From: Klenkia marina
GTDB lineage: Bacteria > Actinomycetota > Actinomycetes > Mycobacteriales > Geodermatophilaceae
DNA: 64,000 nucleotides
Assembly (NCBI RefSeq): GCF_900101025.1
Contig: NZ_FMUH01000004.1
Location: forward strand, 186,001 to 250,000
Direction of reading: 5' to 3'
The position numbers and the translations under genes were made by a program. Below the pieces are notes generated by a model. The model was not told the origin of the DNA and did not search any database. It worked only from the letters and a program-made list of their open reading frames with translations. Below are positions 36,834 to 49,953 of the stretch, one piece after another; the first letter of the stretch is position 1, and each line of letters starts with the position of its first letter.

Positions 36834-38306
36834 ATGAGCTCGCAACCGGATGCCGTCGTCGTCGGAGCCGGACCGAACGGGCTGGCTGCCGCGCTGCGCC
36901 TGTCGGCCGCCGGGCTGCGGGTGCGGGTCGTCGAGCGTGCGTCGCGGCCCGGGGGCGGGATGCGCACCGAGGAGGTCACGCTCCCGGGCTTCGCGCACGA
37001 CATCTGCTCGGCGGTGCACCCGATGGGGGTCGCGTCGCCGTTCTTCCGCGAGTTCGACTGGGCCTCGCGCGGGGTGCGCATGCTGCACCCCGAGATCGCC
37101 TACGCCCACCCGCTGGACGGCGGCGACGCCGCGCTGGCGTTCCGGTCGCTGGAGCAGACCGCGGCGGGCCTGGGGGAGGACGGCGATGCCTACCGGATGC
37201 TGTTCGCCCAGCTGGTCGAGCACGGCGACGACGTCATCGACTTCTTCCTGTCCTCGGCCTTCCGCCGGCTGCCGACCCGCAGCATCCCGGCGATCACCCG
37301 GTTCGCCCTCAACGCGCTGCCCAACGTGCGGTGGCTGGCGCACAGGGCGTTCGACGGGGAGAAGGCCCGCGCGCTGATCGGCGGGGCCGCCGCGCACGGG
37401 ATGCTCGACCTCACGCGCCCGCTCACCGCGGGCCTGGGCATGGTGCTGTCGATGCTGGCCCACCACCGGGGCTGGCCGCTGCCCGAGGGCGGCACCCAGC
37501 GGATGGCCGACGCCATGGTCACCGCCCTCGAGCAGCAGGGCGGCGAGGTGGAGTACGACCACGAGGTCACCGACCTGCGCGAGTTCGACGGCGTCCCGGC
37601 GGTGCTGCTGGACACCTCGCCCGACGCCTTCGTGCAGATGGCCGGCGACCGGCTGCCCCGCGGCTACGCGCGCTGGGTGAACCGGTACGAGCACGGGCCC
37701 GGGGTTTTCAAGATCGACTGGGCGCTGTCGGACCCGGTGCCGTGGACCAACCCCGACGTCCGCCGGGCCGGCACCGTGCACGTGGCCGGCACGTTGGCCG
37801 AGACCATCGCCGGCGAGGCCGCCCCGGCCGCGGGGCGGCTCACCGACCGGCCCTACGTGCTCGCGGTGCAGCCCACCGTCGTTGACCCCACGCGGGCGCC
37901 CGAGGGCAAGCACGTGTTCTGGGCCTACGTGCACGTGCCGCACGCCTCGACGGTCGACATGACCGAGCAGATCGAGGCGCAGATCGAGCGGTTCGCCCCC
38001 GGCTTCCGCGACACGGTGCTGGCGCGGGCGACCAAGACGGCGCCGCAGATGCAGGAGTGGAACCCCAACAACATCGGCGGCGACATCTCCAACGGCGAGG
38101 CCTCGCTGCGGCAGATGCTGGCCCGTCCGGTGCCGCGGTGGAACACCTACTCGACGCCGATGGACCACGTCTTCCTGGCGTCGGCGGCCACCCCGCCGGG
38201 CCCGGCCGTGCACGGCATGTGCGGCGACAACGCGGCGCGGGTCGCCCTGCGGAAGGTGTTCGGCGTCCGGGACGTCCCCCCGCTCCGCCCCGCCCCGCCG
38301 TCCTGA
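36834..38306 (+). CDS. FAD-dependent oxidoreductase, phytoene desaturase-like
   Basis: The protein has 490 residues. The FAD Rossmann motif is VVVGAGPNGLAAALRLSAAG at the N terminus, followed by VVERASRPGGGMRTEEVTLPGF, as in carotenoid desaturase/isomerase and NAD(P)/FAD-dependent oxidoreductase families. The C-terminal FAD block is VHGMCGDNAARVAL. No other carotenoid gene is nearby, so the substrate is unknown. ATG lies 24 nt after meaB. A perfect 40-bp palindrome follows the stop. Confidence 0.8.
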   Translation: MSSQPDAVVVGAGPNGLAAALRLSAAGLRVRVVERASRPGGGMRTEEVTLPGFAHDICSAVHPMGVASPFFREFDWASRGVRMLHPEIAYAHPLDGGDAALAFRSLEQTAAGLGEDGDAYRMLFAQLVEHGDDVIDFFLSSAFRRLPTRSIPAITRFALNALPNVRWLAHRAFDGEKARALIGGAAAHGMLDLTRPLTAGLGMVLSMLAHHRGWPLPEGGTQRMADAMVTALEQQGGEVEYDHEVTDLREFDGVPAVLLDTSPDAFVQMAGDRLPRGYARWVNRYEHGPGVFKIDWALSDPVPWTNPDVRRAGTVHVAGTLAETIAGEAAPAAGRLTDRPYVLAVQPTVVDPTRAPEGKHVFWAYVHVPHASTVDMTEQIEAQIERFAPGFRDTVLARATKTAPQMQEWNPNNIGGDISNGEASLRQMLARPVPRWNTYSTPMDHVFLASAATPPGPAVHGMCGDNAARVALRKVFGVRDVPPLRPAPPS

Positions 38307-38346
38307 CCCCCGGCGCCCGCAGCCTGGATCAGGGGGGTGCAGGGAC

Positions 38347-38386
38347 GTCCGTCCTCCGCCACCGGATCCGGTGGCGGAGGACGGAC
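38347..38386 (+). terminator. Perfect 40-bp palindrome between convergent genes
   Basis: Two 20-nt arms starting GTCCGTCCTCC pair perfectly with no loop bases left over at DNA level, so the RNA hairpin would turn at GGATCC. It lies between two converging genes and should terminate both strands. The GTCCGTCCT/AGGACGGAC ends recur in the hairpin after etfA. Confidence 0.75.
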
Positions 38387-38403
38387 TCCGGTGGAGTAGG
38401 CCC

Positions 38404-38979
38404 TCAGGCGACGCGGGAGGCGCCGGCGTAGCCGGGCATGTCGACGCTGCTCACCACGACACCGGTGTCGGAGTTGAGGGCGTTCACCATCTGGCCGTTG
38501 CCGATGTAGATGCCCACGTGGCTCACCGGGGAGTAGTAGAAGACGAGGTCACCGGGCTGCAGGGCGGCGCGGTCGACCGGGGTGCCGACGGTGGCCTGGT
38601 CGGCGCTGCGGCGGGGCAGCTCGACACCGGCGGCGGCGAAGGCCTGGGTGGTCAGCCCCGAGCAGTCGTAGGCGTCGGGACCGTTGCCGCCGTACGCGTA
38701 GCCCTTGCCCACCTGGGCCATCGCGTGGTCGACGGCGACCTGGGTGGCCGGGGTCGGGGCGACGATGCCCGACGACGCCGCGGCCGGCGCGGTGACGGCG
38801 GCGGGCGCGGCCTGCGCCGTCCCCGTGGCACCGGGCAGGAACCCGACGGCGAGCGCGGCTGCCGCGCCGGTGACGACGACCTGGCCGAAGCGGCGGCGCA
38901 GACGGCCGACCGGCTGGTCGACGGCGGCGGTGGTGCTGGTGGTGGTGCTGCTGGAGATCGTGCGGGGGCTGGTCGCCAT
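38404..38979 (-). CDS. Secreted NlpC/P60 peptidoglycan hydrolase
   Basis: The protein has 191 residues. A Ser/Thr-rich N terminus and basic stretch precede a hydrophobic segment (about 33-50, VVVTGAAAALAVGFLPG), which together act as a signal peptide ending near AQAAPA. The NlpC/P60 domain runs from about 80 to the end with the catalytic C106 (YDCSGLTTQAF), H154 (SHVGIYIG) and a polar third residue in NALNS. It should cut gamma-D-Glu-meso-DAP bonds in the wall. There is no SH3 or LysM domain, so substrate access must be limited in another way. ATG follows GAGGACGG. Confidence 0.87.
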   Translation of the reverse strand: MATSPRTISSSTTTSTTAAVDQPVGRLRRRFGQVVVTGAAAALAVGFLPGATGTAQAAPAAVTAPAAASSGIVAPTPATQVAVDHAMAQVGKGYAYGGNGPDAYDCSGLTTQAFAAAGVELPRRSADQATVGTPVDRAALQPGDLVFYYSPVSHVGIYIGNGQMVNALNSDTGVVVSSVDMPGYAGASRVA

Positions 38980-39331
38980 GGGTGGCAGGCCGTCCTCTCG
39001 ACAAGTCGGTCGCCGGGCGGGGTGCTGGTCCCGCGACGCCGTGGTGCGGCGGGGGACCGGGTGGGTCGGGGGCAGCTGCGCTCCGGCGCATCCTGGATCG
39101 GCCGGCCGCCTCGCGCGGTCCCGGCCGAACTGCCCGGCCGGACCCTGGTCGCCGTCCTCGTCGGACGGCGCCCCTCCCGGCGGAGGTCGTCGGCGGGGCG
39201 GGGCCCCGTCGACCGGACCGCCCGAACGTACGCACGGCCCCGCGGGGGGATGCAACAGGTGGTGAGCAGGGTCACGCCGGTGGGCGGGGTGGGGCAGGAC
39301 GGCGCGGCGACCGGCTCCCGGCGGTGGGATC
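38980..39331. other. 352-bp non-coding region upstream of the NlpC/P60 and thioredoxin/TPR genes
   Basis: No convincing gene is present. The region must hold two divergent promoters. On the minus strand it could form a leader of up to about 280 nt for the NlpC/P60 gene, rich in short GC inverted repeats. Leaders of wall-hydrolase genes in actinobacteria sometimes carry c-di-AMP (ydaO) riboswitches, but I could not find that consensus here. GGTGGGATCATGG marks the likely start of the thioredoxin gene. Confidence 0.4.
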
Positions 39332-40324
39332 ATGGACGTCATGCAGCCGAACCGCCCCGCTCGACCCGGTCAGCCCACCGATCCCCGCGCCGCGGCGCAG
39401 CAGGCGCAGATGGCCGCCTCGCTGGCAGGTGCGGTCGACCTGGCTGCGGTCAAGGCGCGCTCGGACGCTGCGGCCCGGGCAGCGGCGGCCCCGCCGCCGG
39501 CACCGGGTGCACCGGCCGGTGCGCCGGGCGCAGCGGTGGTGGACGTCGACGAGGCCACGTTCCAGACGGAGGTCATCGACCGGTCGTTCCAGGTGCCCGT
39601 CGTGCTCGACCTGTGGGCCGAGTGGTGCGGGCCGTGCAAGCAGCTCTCGCCGGTGTTGGAGAAGCTCGCCGCCGAGGGTGGCGGCTCGTGGGTGCTGGCC
39701 AAGGTCGACGTCGACGCCAACCCCAACCTGTCGCAGGGCCTGCGCGTGCAGGGCATCCCCGCGGTCAAGGCCGTGTGGCAGGGGCAGCTGGTGGCCGAGT
39801 TCACCGGTGCCATCCCCGAGGAGCAGGCCCGGCAGTTCGTCACCGAGCTGGTCGGTGCCACCACCGGCGGCGCCGTGCCCGGCGCCCAGGGCGACGCCGA
39901 GTCGCAGGAGCCCGAGGACCCGCGGCTGGACGCCGCCGAGGCCGCGCTCGACGCCGGTGACCTGGCCGGGGCCGAGGCCGCCTACCAGCAGATCCTCGAC
40001 GTCGAGCCGGCCCACCCGGTCGCCTCGGTGGCCATCAAGCAGGTGCAGCTCTTCCGTCGCGCCGAGGAGGCCGGCCCGAACGCGCTGGACACCGCCGACG
40101 CCGCCCCCGACGACGTCGCGGCGCAGACGCGGGCTGCGGACTTCCTGCTCGGCACCGGCGACGTGGATGGCGCGTTCGCCCGCCTGCTCGACGTCGTCCG
40201 GCGCACCTCGGGCGCGGACCGCGACGCCGCCCGGGTCCACCTGGTGGAGCTGTTCGGCGTGGTCGGCGACGACGACCCGCGGGTCGGCGCCGCCCGCCGT
40301 CAGCTGTCCGCCGCCCTCTTCTGA
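39332..40324 (+). CDS. Thioredoxin-domain protein with C-terminal TPR-like region (CnoX/YbbN-like)
   Basis: The protein has 330 residues: an Ala/Pro-rich N terminus to about 68, a thioredoxin domain with the redox motif WCGPC at 98-102 and cis-proline in GIPAVKAVW, then a helical region from about 205 with TPR-like pairs (LDAAEAALDAGDLAGAEAAY, LGTGDVDGAFARLLDVVRRT). This layout matches mycobacterial Rv1324 and E. coli YbbN/CnoX, a co-chaperone that protects proteins from oxidation. Unlike YbbN it keeps both cysteines. An in-frame ATG three codons downstream is also possible. Confidence 0.88.
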   Translation: MDVMQPNRPARPGQPTDPRAAAQQAQMAASLAGAVDLAAVKARSDAAARAAAAPPPAPGAPAGAPGAAVVDVDEATFQTEVIDRSFQVPVVLDLWAEWCGPCKQLSPVLEKLAAEGGGSWVLAKVDVDANPNLSQGLRVQGIPAVKAVWQGQLVAEFTGAIPEEQARQFVTELVGATTGGAVPGAQGDAESQEPEDPRLDAAEAALDAGDLAGAEAAYQQILDVEPAHPVASVAIKQVQLFRRAEEAGPNALDTADAAPDDVAAQTRAADFLLGTGDVDGAFARLLDVVRRTSGADRDAARVHLVELFGVVGDDDPRVGAARRQLSAALF

Positions 40325-40327
40325 GCC

Positions 40328-40393
40328 CTGGAACGGCCCCCGTGCAGGGTCCCGCCGCGAGCTCGCTCGTGGTGGGGGGCACGGGGGTCCTTC
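40328..40393 (-). repeat. Stop-codon-linked stem-loop repeat, copy 3
   Basis: On the minus strand it starts one base after the zinc metallopeptidase stop (TGA-TGAAGGACCC) and ends CCGTTCCAG, exactly like copies 2 and 4. The outer stem is CCCCCGTGC with GCACGGGGG, a two-base compensatory change from CCCCCTCGC/GCGAGGGGG. The other end abuts the convergent thioredoxin-gene stop. Confidence 0.8.
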
Positions 40394-40394
40394 A

Positions 40395-41801
40395 TCAGGC
40401 CTCGAGGCCGCAGGCGGTGAGCCCGTACAGGTAGCCCTGCCGGAACACATCGACCAGCTGGAAGCCCGACAGGCCGACGTCGGGGAAGACCGTCGGGTCC
40501 TTGCCGTAGGTGAGCAGGAACTGGATGGCCTCGTCGAAGTCGCCGGGCGAGATGGAGATCGTCGGGACCTCCTGGTTCAGCGCGGCGCCGGAGAAGGCGC
40601 CGGCCTGGCACGTCGCCGAGCGGATGGCGTCCTCGTCCTCGGTGGACAGGCCCAGTTGGTCGCGGGCCGCGATGCCGTAGGGGATGGCCACGGCGGTGAG
40701 CACCGCGTAGTCGCCGATCTCGTAGGCGGGCTCGGCGAGGTCGGTCTGGTCGTAGTAGACGGTGTCCTGGTCCCGGCAGAAGCCGGCGTTGGTGTCGGCG
40801 TTCATGCCGTCACAGGTCGGGGCGGTGCCGTCGAACGTCTCGATGGCGGGCTCGGTGAAGTCGACGCCGAGGTCGTCGGGGAACGAGTCCGTGTAGTAGG
40901 CCGGAAGCGACTGCGCGATGAGGTCGGGGACCTGGGCCAGCGGCAGGTTGCCGTCGTTGTCGAAGTCCTCCTGGTCGTCGAACTCAGCCTGGGTGAAGCG
41001 ACGGTCGGACTCGTAGTTGTCCCGGCAGGCCGCGGCGCCGCCGTCGTAGCCGTCCTGGATGGCCGAGACGCGGTCGAAGTAGGAGCCGTGCGCCTGGTCC
41101 TCCTCGGCGCCGGTGCCGGGGGGGTCGCGCACGATGAAGTAGCCGACCAGCAGGCCGTCGAGCTCGGGGGCCCGGATGGACTCGTGCGAGGCGTTGCCCT
41201 CGGCCACCCAGCGGGTCCAGGCCCCGGCGAAGCAGTCGGCCTGGGTCTCGACGTTGATCGACGTGTCGTCGGCCGGGTAGCCGACCCGGCCCTGGACCGC
41301 GTGGCCGAACTCGTGGGCCATGATCAGGGCGGGCAGGAAGCGGCCGTACTCGTCGCTGAGCTGCTGCAGGAAGGCCCGGTCGTAGCTGATCGAGTCCTCG
41401 TTGGAGGCACCGACGTCGGGCGGGCAGTAGAAGGCGTTCTGCTCGACCTCCTCGGGGGCCGAGCTGCAGCCGATCTCGCCGTCGGGGTAGAGCGACTCGT
41501 CGACGTCGCCGGGGTCGACGGAGAAGTACCCGCCGGCCAGGGCCGGGAAGTCCTCGCCGTAGACCTCGGGGAAGGTCTGCGACCAGTAGTCGTTGAGGTC
41601 GGCCAACGCGTTGCGCGAGGTCACGTCGGCCTCGGTCTCGGCGGCGCCCGTGATCGGGAAGTCCGCCGGTGAGACGTCGGTGATCGGGGGCCCGGCCGGG
41701 GTGGCCTGACCGGGCACGATCGCTGCGCTGCAGCCGGCGAGCACCAGGGCGAGGGCGAGGACACCGCTGGCCAGGGCCACCGGTCGCGACGTCGAGGGCA
41801 T
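40395..41801 (-). CDS. Lipoprotein zinc metallopeptidase (HEFGH type, neutral zinc metallopeptidase family)
   Basis: The protein has 468 residues. The signal peptide ends in the lipobox VLAG-C24, so the protein is probably lipid-anchored outside the membrane. The gluzincin-type site H163-E-F-G-H167 lies in ALIMAHEFGHAVQG, with a likely third ligand in NVETQADCFAG, about 20 residues on. Several cysteines (for example CSSAPEE, YCPPD, TCDGM, FCRDQ) suggest disulfides. The substrate is unknown. The ATG giving MPSTSRPVAL follows GGAGAACGGGAG. It is the last gene of the minus-strand block after glgB, 99 nt away. Confidence 0.82.
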   Translation of the reverse strand: MPSTSRPVALASGVLALALVLAGCSAAIVPGQATPAGPPITDVSPADFPITGAAETEADVTSRNALADLNDYWSQTFPEVYGEDFPALAGGYFSVDPGDVDESLYPDGEIGCSSAPEEVEQNAFYCPPDVGASNEDSISYDRAFLQQLSDEYGRFLPALIMAHEFGHAVQGRVGYPADDTSINVETQADCFAGAWTRWVAEGNASHESIRAPELDGLLVGYFIVRDPPGTGAEEDQAHGSYFDRVSAIQDGYDGGAAACRDNYESDRRFTQAEFDDQEDFDNDGNLPLAQVPDLIAQSLPAYYTDSFPDDLGVDFTEPAIETFDGTAPTCDGMNADTNAGFCRDQDTVYYDQTDLAEPAYEIGDYAVLTAVAIPYGIAARDQLGLSTEDEDAIRSATCQAGAFSGAALNQEVPTISISPGDFDEAIQFLLTYGKDPTVFPDVGLSGFQLVDVFRQGYLYGLTACGLEA

Positions 41802-41900
41802 GGGCTCCCGTTCTCCTGCGCCCGTTCCGGGCCCGGGCGGCCTGCACATCATGGCCGACCCGGGCCCGGAACGCGACGAGGCGTTACCTCGCCGTCACCC

Positions 41901-44570
41901 TCACCCCTCGTGCAGGAACCAGGTGGTCGCCAGCGGCGGCACGCTGACCGTCGCCGAGAACGGCTGGCCGTGCCACGGCTCGGGGACGGCGTCGATGCCC
42001 CCGAGGTTGCCCACCCCGGAGCCGCCGTAGCCCTCGGCGTCGGTGTTGAGCACCTCGCGCCACCGGCCACCGCGCGGCAGCCCGATGCGGTAGCCGGAGT
42101 GCGGGGCGCCGGCGAAGTTCGCCACGCACGCCAGCGCCTGGCCGCCCTTGCCGTAGCGCAGGAAGCTCAGCACGTTGCCCGCGGCGTCGTTGGCGTCGAT
42201 CCACTGGAAACCGGCCGGGTCGACGTCCTGGCTCCAGAGCGCCTCGGTCTCCTTGTACCGGCCGTTCAGGTCGGCGACCAGGGACAGGACCCCGCGGTGC
42301 GCGGGGTCGTCGAGGTGCCACCAGTCCAGCGACCGGGAGTCGGCCCACTCGCCGTCCTGGGCGAACTCCTGGCCCATGAACAGCAGCTGCTTGCCGGGGT
42401 GGGCCCACATGTAGGCGAGGTAGGCGCGCACGTTGGCCAGCTGCTGCCAGCGGTCGCCGGGCATCTTGCGCAGCAGCGAGCCCTTGCCGTAGACGACCTC
42501 GTCGTGGCTGATCGGCAGCACGTAGTTCTCGCTGTAGGCGTAGACGAGGGAGAACGTGAGCTGGTTGTGGTGGTAGACGCGGTGCACCGGCTGCTTCTCG
42601 ACGTAGCCGAGCGAGTCGTGCATCCAGCCCATGTTCCACTTGAAGCCGAAGCCCAGACCGCCCAGGTACGTGGGCCGGGTGACGCCGGGCCACGCGGTGG
42701 ACTCCTCGGCGATGGTCATGACGCCCGGCACCTCGCGGTACACGGTGGCGTTCATCTCCTGCAGGAAGGCCACGGCCTCGAGGTTCTCCCGCCCGCCGTG
42801 CACGTTGGGCTCCCACTCGCCCTCCTTGCGCGAGTAGTCCAGGTAGAGCATCGAGGCGACGGCGTCGACCCGCAGGCCGTCGACGTGGAACTCCTTGCAC
42901 CAGTAGAGGGCGTTCGCGACCAGGAAGTTGCGCACCTCGGACCGGCCGAAGTCGAAGACGAACGTGCCCCAGTCCATCTGCTCGCCGCGGCGCGGGTCGC
43001 CGTGCTCGTACAGCGCCGTGCCGTCGAAGCGGCCCAGGGACCAGGCGTCCTTGGGGAAGTGCGCCGGCACCCAGTCGATGAGCACGCCGAGGCCGGCCTG
43101 GTGGGCCTTGTCGACGAGGTAGCGGAAGTCGTCGGGCACCCCGAAGCGGGCCGAGGGCGCGAAGTAGCCGCTGACCTGGTAGCCCCACGAGCCGCCGAAC
43201 GGGTGCTCGGCGACCGGCATGAACTCCAGGTGGGTGAACCCGGCGTGCACGGCGTACTCGACCAGCTCGTCGGCCAGCTGCCGGTAGGACAGCCCCTGCT
43301 TCCAGGAGCCGAGGTGCACCTCGTAGGCGCTGATCGGCCGCTCGTGCCAGTTGCCCTCGGCGCGGTCGGCCAGCCACTGGTCGTCGCCCCACTCGTACTG
43401 CGAGTCGGTGACGACGCTGGCGTTGAGCGGGGGGACCTCGGTGGCGAAGGCCATCGGGTCGCTCTTCTCGCGCCACTCGCCGTCGGCGCCCAGCACGTGG
43501 AAGCGGTACCGCTGGCCCACCTCGGCACCGGGGACGAACAGCTCCCACACGCCCGAGGAGCCCAGGGAGCGCAGGGGGAGGGCCCGGGCCTGCCACCAGT
43601 CGAAGTCGCCGGTGACCTTCACGCCGCGGGCGTTGGGCGCCCACACGGCGAAGGACACCCCGCTGACCTCGCCGCCGGGGGTGTCGTAGCTGCGCACGTG
43701 CGCGCCGAGGACCTCCCACAGGCGCTCGTGCCGACCCTCGCGGATCAGGTGCTGGTCGACCTCGCCGAGCGTGGGCAGCCAGCGGTAGGGGTCGTCGGCG
43801 AGCACGGTGTTGGTACCGCCCTGGCCGTCGCCGTAGACGACCTCGACGCGGTAGTCACCCGGCTGCTGGGGGAGCTGGGCCTCGTACACGCCGCCGCCGT
43901 GCAGCTGCGTGGCCTCGTAGCGGGTGCCGTCCTGGTCGACGACGGTGACCGACACGGCGTCCGGGCGCAGCGTGCGCACCGCCCAGCCGTCGCCGACCGG
44001 GTGCGCGCCGAGCACGGCGTGCGGCTCGTGCGACCAGCCCTCGACGACGGCGCGGACGGCTTCGGGGTCGACCGGGGCGCCCTCGACGTGGGCGGGTTCC
44101 TGGGGTGCGGCGGGGCTGGCCGAGCGCGTGCGGCCGGGGGAGGCGAGACCGGCCGGCGGGGGGTGGTCGTCCCCCTGGGGCGCGTCGTCGGCGGACCCGC
44201 CCCGGGACGGCGTCGGGGACCCGCCGGTGTCGGGGCTGGTGGAGGCCGGGCTCAGCTCGGTGGTCTCGGCGGGGGAGTCGCCCCCGGTGCCGGCCTGCCG
44301 GCCGTCCTCGCGCGGTTCCGGGTGACCGGGCTCGGCGGGGTCGCCGTCCGGCGGCTCGGGCTGCGGCGCCGAGGGTGCGGCGGGGTTGCCGGGCTCGGCG
44401 ATCGGGGCCGGGGCGACCACGGGGGTCGCCGTGATGCCCTGACCGGGGTTGCTCGGGCTGTCGCGCTCGGCCTGCTCGAGCTCGGCCTGGAAGGCCTCCG
44501 TCTTCTCCGTGACCGCGCGCTGCAGGTCGTCGGGGTCGAGCGGGTCGTGCGGGGAGTCCTGGGTCGTCAT
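41901..44570 (-). CDS. glgB: 1,4-alpha-glucan branching enzyme with long disordered N-terminal extension
   Basis: GlgB makes alpha-1,6 branches in glycogen or alpha-glucan. The core begins near residue 168 ([20 protein letters not shown]), then CBM48 ([20 protein letters not shown]), and the GH13 barrel with nucleophile D569 ([10 protein letters not shown]), acid/base E622 ([12 protein letters not shown]) and [12 protein letters not shown]. Usual actinobacterial GlgB proteins have about 730 residues; this one has 889 because the first 165 are Pro/Asp/Glu/Gly/Ser-rich and probably unfolded. It is the last gene of glgE-treS-mak-glgB, 54 nt after mak. Confidence 0.96.
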   Translation of the reverse strand: MTTQDSPHDPLDPDDLQRAVTEKTEAFQAELEQAERDSPSNPGQGITATPVVAPAPIAEPGNPAAPSAPQPEPPDGDPAEPGHPEPREDGRQAGTGGDSPAETTELSPASTSPDTGGSPTPSRGGSADDAPQGDDHPPPAGLASPGRTRSASPAAPQEPAHVEGAPVDPEAVRAVVEGWSHEPHAVLGAHPVGDGWAVRTLRPDAVSVTVVDQDGTRYEATQLHGGGVYEAQLPQQPGDYRVEVVYGDGQGGTNTVLADDPYRWLPTLGEVDQHLIREGRHERLWEVLGAHVRSYDTPGGEVSGVSFAVWAPNARGVKVTGDFDWWQARALPLRSLGSSGVWELFVPGAEVGQRYRFHVLGADGEWREKSDPMAFATEVPPLNASVVTDSQYEWGDDQWLADRAEGNWHERPISAYEVHLGSWKQGLSYRQLADELVEYAVHAGFTHLEFMPVAEHPFGGSWGYQVSGYFAPSARFGVPDDFRYLVDKAHQAGLGVLIDWVPAHFPKDAWSLGRFDGTALYEHGDPRRGEQMDWGTFVFDFGRSEVRNFLVANALYWCKEFHVDGLRVDAVASMLYLDYSRKEGEWEPNVHGGRENLEAVAFLQEMNATVYREVPGVMTIAEESTAWPGVTRPTYLGGLGFGFKWNMGWMHDSLGYVEKQPVHRVYHHNQLTFSLVYAYSENYVLPISHDEVVYGKGSLLRKMPGDRWQQLANVRAYLAYMWAHPGKQLLFMGQEFAQDGEWADSRSLDWWHLDDPAHRGVLSLVADLNGRYKETEALWSQDVDPAGFQWIDANDAAGNVLSFLRYGKGGQALACVANFAGAPHSGYRIGLPRGGRWREVLNTDAEGYGGSGVGNLGGIDAVPEPWHGQPFSATVSVPPLATTWFLHEG

Positions 44571-44624
44571 GGAGCGCTCCGTCCTGCCGGTGCGCCCCCG
44601 GAGGGGCGCGGAGTAGTGGGTCGG

Positions 44625-47800
<3,176 letters not shown>

Positions 47801-47838
47801 GGGGAGCTCAGGTCCTCGGGTTCTCGGGGTGGGAAGGG

Positions 47839-49842
47839 TCAGCCGAGCGGGGCGTGCCGCGTGACCGTGAAGACGTGGGCGGGCTCGCGGTAGGGGTCGA
47901 GCTCGACGTAGTTGAACTGCCCCCACTCGTACTGCGCGCCGGTGATCTGGTCGGTCACGGTGAACCGGTCGGACCACTCGAGGCCGAGGGCGGACATGTC
48001 CAGCGCCGTCGTGCCGATCTGGGTGTGCTGGCTGGACAGGGTGACGACCACGAGGACGGCGTCGTCGGAGCCCGGGTCGGTCTTGGAGAAGCAGAGCAGG
48101 TTCTCGTTGTCGACGCCGTGGAAGTGCAGCGTGCGCAGCTGCTGCAGCGCCGGGTGCTCGCGCCGGATCTGGTTGAGCCGGGTGAGGTAGGGCGCCAGCG
48201 AGCGGCCCTCGGCCTCGGCGGCGGCCCAGTCGCGCGGGCGCAGCTGGAACTTCTCGGTGTCCAGGTACTCCTCGCTGCCGGGCTTGAGCGCCACGTGCTC
48301 GAACAGCTCGTAGCCCGAGTACACCCCCCAGGTGGGGCTCATCATCGAGGCCAGCACCGCCCGGATCCTGAACATCGGCGGCCCGCCGTACTGCAGCGAC
48401 GCGTGCAGGATGTCCGGGGTGTTCACGAAGAAGTTGGGCCGCATGTAGTGCGCGGTGCCGGCCAGCTCGCGGCCGTACTCCTCGATCTCCTGCTTGCCGG
48501 TGCGCCAGGTGAAGTAGCTGTAGCTCTGGGTGAACCCGACGCGGGCGAGCTGGTGCATCATCGCCGGCTTGGTGAACGCCTCGGCCAGGAACAGCACGTC
48601 GGGGTGGGTCTTCTTGACGTCCCAGATGATCCAGTGCCAGAAGTTGATGGCCTTGGTGTGCGGGTTGTCGACCCGGAACACCTTCACCCCGGCGTCGATC
48701 CACACCTGCAGCACGCGGCGGGCCTCGGCGTAGATGCCGGCCGGGTCGTTGTCGAAGTTGATCGGGTAGATGTCCTGGTACTTCTTCGGCGGGTTCTCCG
48801 CGTAGGCGATGGTGCCGTCGGGCTTGGTGGTGAAGAACTCCGGGTGCTCGGTGACCCACGGGTGGTCGGGTGCGGCCTGCAGCGCGAAGTCCAGCGCCAC
48901 CTCCATGCCCAGCTCGCGGGTGCGGGCCACGAAGGCCTCGAAGTCGGCCATCGTGCCCAGCTCGGGGTGGACGGCGTCGTGCCCGCCCTCGGCGCTGCCG
49001 ATGGCCCACGGCGAGCCGACGTCGCCCTCGACGGTGGTCAGCGTGTTGTTCTTGCCCTTGCGGTTCACCGTGCCGATGGGGTGGATCGGCGGCAGGTAGA
49101 CGACGTCGAACTCCATGGCCGCGATCGCCGGCAGCCGCCGCGCCGCGTCGGCGAAGGTGCCGTGCGTGGGCACGCCGTCGACGACGGGGCCCTCCGAGCG
49201 GGGGAAGAACTCGTACCAGGAGCCGTAGAGGGCGCGCTGGCGGTCGACCCACACCTCGTAGCGGGGGGAGCGGGTGACCAGGCGGCGCACCGGGTGGGCG
49301 TGCAGCAGGTCGGTCATCGCCGGCGCCAGCGCGGGGGCCAGCCGGGCGGTGAGCTCGAGGGTCTCGTCGCGCAGGGCCACCGCGGCCGCGGCCACCGCCG
49401 AGCGGTGCTCCTTGGGCACGGTGCGGCCGACCTCGTCGAGCAGCCGGGCGCCGTCCTCGAGGTCGTTGGCGAGGTCGGCGGCGCCCTGGCCGGCCTCGAC
49501 CTTGACCTCGACGGCGTGGTGCCACGTGCCGATCGGGTCGTCCCAGGCCTCGACCTGGTAGGTCCACAGGCCCTCGCGGTCGGGGACGACGGTGGTGGTC
49601 CAGCGGTCGGGCTGGTCGGAGTAGCGCTGCATGCGGCGCAGCGGCACCTTCGGGGCCCGCTTGCCGGGGGTGGCCGGCGGGCTCCAGACGACGTTGGCCG
49701 CCACGGCGTCGTGCCCCTCGCGGAACACCGTGGCGGTGATCGGTACGTGCTCGCCGACGACGGCACGGGCGGAGAACGCGCCGCACGAGACGACGGGTGC
49801 GATGTCGGTGATGCCCAGACGGAGGTCAGCGCGGCCAGTCAC
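47839..49842 (-). CDS. glgE: Alpha-1,4-glucan:maltose-1-phosphate maltosyltransferase
   Basis: GlgE extends alpha-1,4-glucan with maltosyl units from maltose-1-phosphate and is a validated essential target in M. tuberculosis. The protein has 667 residues: N-terminal beta domains, an inserted helical segment (about 120-185) and the GH13 barrel with nucleophile D392 ([17 protein letters not shown]) and acid/base E421 ([11 protein letters not shown]), two positions from the Streptomyces numbering D394/E423. [20 protein letters not shown] is characteristic. The GTG at 49842 was preferred to one three codons upstream because the TAGCGT box lies 7 nt before it. It is divergent from glgP. Confidence 0.97.
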   Translation of the reverse strand: MTGRADLRLGITDIAPVVSCGAFSARAVVGEHVPITATVFREGHDAVAANVVWSPPATPGKRAPKVPLRRMQRYSDQPDRWTTTVVPDREGLWTYQVEAWDDPIGTWHHAVEVKVEAGQGAADLANDLEDGARLLDEVGRTVPKEHRSAVAAAAVALRDETLELTARLAPALAPAMTDLLHAHPVRRLVTRSPRYEVWVDRQRALYGSWYEFFPRSEGPVVDGVPTHGTFADAARRLPAIAAMEFDVVYLPPIHPIGTVNRKGKNNTLTTVEGDVGSPWAIGSAEGGHDAVHPELGTMADFEAFVARTRELGMEVALDFALQAAPDHPWVTEHPEFFTTKPDGTIAYAENPPKKYQDIYPINFDNDPAGIYAEARRVLQVWIDAGVKVFRVDNPHTKAINFWHWIIWDVKKTHPDVLFLAEAFTKPAMMHQLARVGFTQSYSYFTWRTGKQEIEEYGRELAGTAHYMRPNFFVNTPDILHASLQYGGPPMFRIRAVLASMMSPTWGVYSGYELFEHVALKPGSEEYLDTEKFQLRPRDWAAAEAEGRSLAPYLTRLNQIRREHPALQQLRTLHFHGVDNENLLCFSKTDPGSDDAVLVVVTLSSQHTQIGTTALDMSALGLEWSDRFTVTDQITGAQYEWGQFNYVELDPYREPAHVFTVTRHAPLG

Positions 49843-49849
49843 CCCCGTC

Positions 49850-49855
49850 ACGCTA
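49850..49855 (-). promoter_or_regulatory. -10 box (TAGCGT) of glgE, predicted leaderless
   Basis: On the minus strand TAGCGT is followed by 7 nt and GTG. It would drive glgE-treS-mak-glgB. The divergent glgP promoter lies 85 bp away. Confidence 0.6.
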
Positions 49856-49940
49856 TCGGCGCCCGGCCCGTTGGGCACATCGGCCGGCCGGGCCCCGTCC
49901 GCGGGGTCCGACGACCCCCCGGATCGTCGTCCCCGGTCGC

Positions 49941-49946
49941 TAGGGT
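49941..49946 (+). promoter_or_regulatory. -10 box (TAGGGT) of glgP, predicted leaderless
   Basis: TAGGGT is followed by 7 nt and GTG with no ribosome binding site. The 111 bp between glgE and glgP starts hold both promoters and could carry shared control. Confidence 0.6.
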
Positions 49947-49953
49947 CGGCGCC

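Noticed and set aside
38980-39280. c-di-AMP (ydaO) riboswitch before the NlpC/P60 gene
   Set aside because: The conserved ydaO segments could not be found; only generic GC-rich inverted repeats are present.
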